A DNA stretch of 5,654 nt from Actinomycetota bacterium (lineage in GTDB: Bacteria; Actinomycetota; Actinomycetes; Nanopelagicales; Nanopelagicaceae). The notes under the pieces are model-generated. The model did not search any database. It was given only the letters and a program-made list of their open reading frames with translations, and was not told where the DNA came from. The stretch spans positions 1 to 5,654 of the forward strand of contig WLPB01000077.1 in assembly GCA_009698975.1 (NCBI GenBank), given 5' to 3'. Of the stretch, positions 5,464 through 5,654 are shown in pieces. A program made the position numbers and the translations under genes. Each line of letters opens with the position of its first letter. Position 1 is the stretch's first letter.

Positions 5464-5469
5464 TATTGA
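5447..5469. repeat. 8-bp inverted repeat at the hpf start
   Basis: TCAATAAG-N7-CTTATTGA is a perfect dyad of two 8-bp arms around TGACATC, ending at the base before the hpf GTG. It covers the candidate -10 element and initiation region, a typical repressor position. It is not followed by a T run, so an intrinsic terminator for the upstream gene is unlikely. Confidence 0.6.
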
Positions 5470-5654
5470 GTGATAATTAATATTCATAGACGCCATGCAG
5501 AGCTAGCAAGTGACTTTCAAGAGATAGTTGAGGAGAAACTTCATTCGATGGAACGCTTTAGCGTTCTCATTGAACGAATTGAAGTTGAAGTCCTTCATGA
5601 GGCAAATCCCCATCAAGGCAAACACTCACATAAAGTGGTTCTTACATCTCGTGG
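5470..5654 (+). CDS. hpf: Ribosome hibernation promoting factor (HPF/RaiA family), 5' part
   Basis: Only the first 61 codons are present; the gene runs off the window. The protein begins with GTG (Met-IINIHRRHAELASDF). It continues with FQEIVEEKLHSMERF at 17-31 and RIEVEVLHEANPHQGKHSHKVVLTSR at 36-61. This matches the N-terminal ribosome-binding domain of the HPF/RaiA/YfiA family, especially actinobacterial long HPFs (VEL.HE.N plus EI.ARG pattern). Such proteins bind the small subunit near the decoding centre and promote inactive ribosome or dimer formation under starvation. An in-frame TGA (5467-5469) directly precedes the GTG, so no longer start exists and no ATG alternative occurs before residue 27. 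In many actinobacteria secA follows hpf; that cannot be checked here. Confidence 0.88.
   Translation, partial: MIINIHRRHAELASDFQEIVEEKLHSMERFSVLIERIEVEVLHEANPHQGKHSHKVVLTSR

Overview
This 5.65-kb window looks like chromosomal sequence from a bacterium of the phylum Actinobacteria (Actinomycetota). The evidence is a PdtaS-type histidine kinase facing a WhiB1-type iron-sulfur protein, the same convergent neighbours as Rv3220c/Rv3219 in Mycobacterium tuberculosis. Other support comes from an actinobacterial-type trans-sulfuration enzyme, a tRNA without encoded CCA, and several gene starts with no Shine-Dalgarno sequence but a TANNNT-like hexamer just upstream. Base composition is roughly balanced rather than strongly GC-rich, and genes overlap or nearly touch. 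A small-genome lineage such as the freshwater acI/Nanopelagicales group would fit, but this is inference. No mobile element, CRISPR array or sign of recent transfer was seen.

Left part (1-1750): pdtaS (+) and whiB1 (-) converge and overlap by 23 bp at their 3' ends. The short whiB1 leader carries a tandem 12-bp repeat just before a strong ribosome binding site. Read as RNA, each copy can form a small hairpin with the hexaloop AGAGUU, which has A at position 1 and G at position 4. That is the loop signature bound by ANTAR-domain RNA-binding regulators, and PdtaS phosphorylates an ANTAR regulator (PdtaR). I regard this possible circuit, PdtaS to PdtaR to whiB1 leader, as the most interesting hypothesis in the window. 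The stems are weak, so it needs testing.

Middle (1943-4836): a tRNA-Arg(CCG) gene on the minus strand is divergent from msrA, with overlapping -10-like elements in a 22-bp gap. A plus-strand series of three genes follows: msrA (methionine sulfoxide reductase), a PatB/MalY-type PLP C-S lyase, and a cystathionine gamma-lyase/synthase family enzyme. Together they suggest repair and turnover of sulfur amino acids. The last enzyme lacks a short segment of its C-terminal half.

Right part (4837-5654): a 49-residue single-pass membrane protein with a very acidic tail overlaps, by GTGA, a 127-residue membrane protein of an uncharacterised family with a CNIGP motif near its N terminus. The start of a ribosome hibernation promoting factor gene (hpf/raiA) follows, running off the window. 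An 8-bp inverted repeat overlies the hpf promoter region and ends at its GTG start codon.
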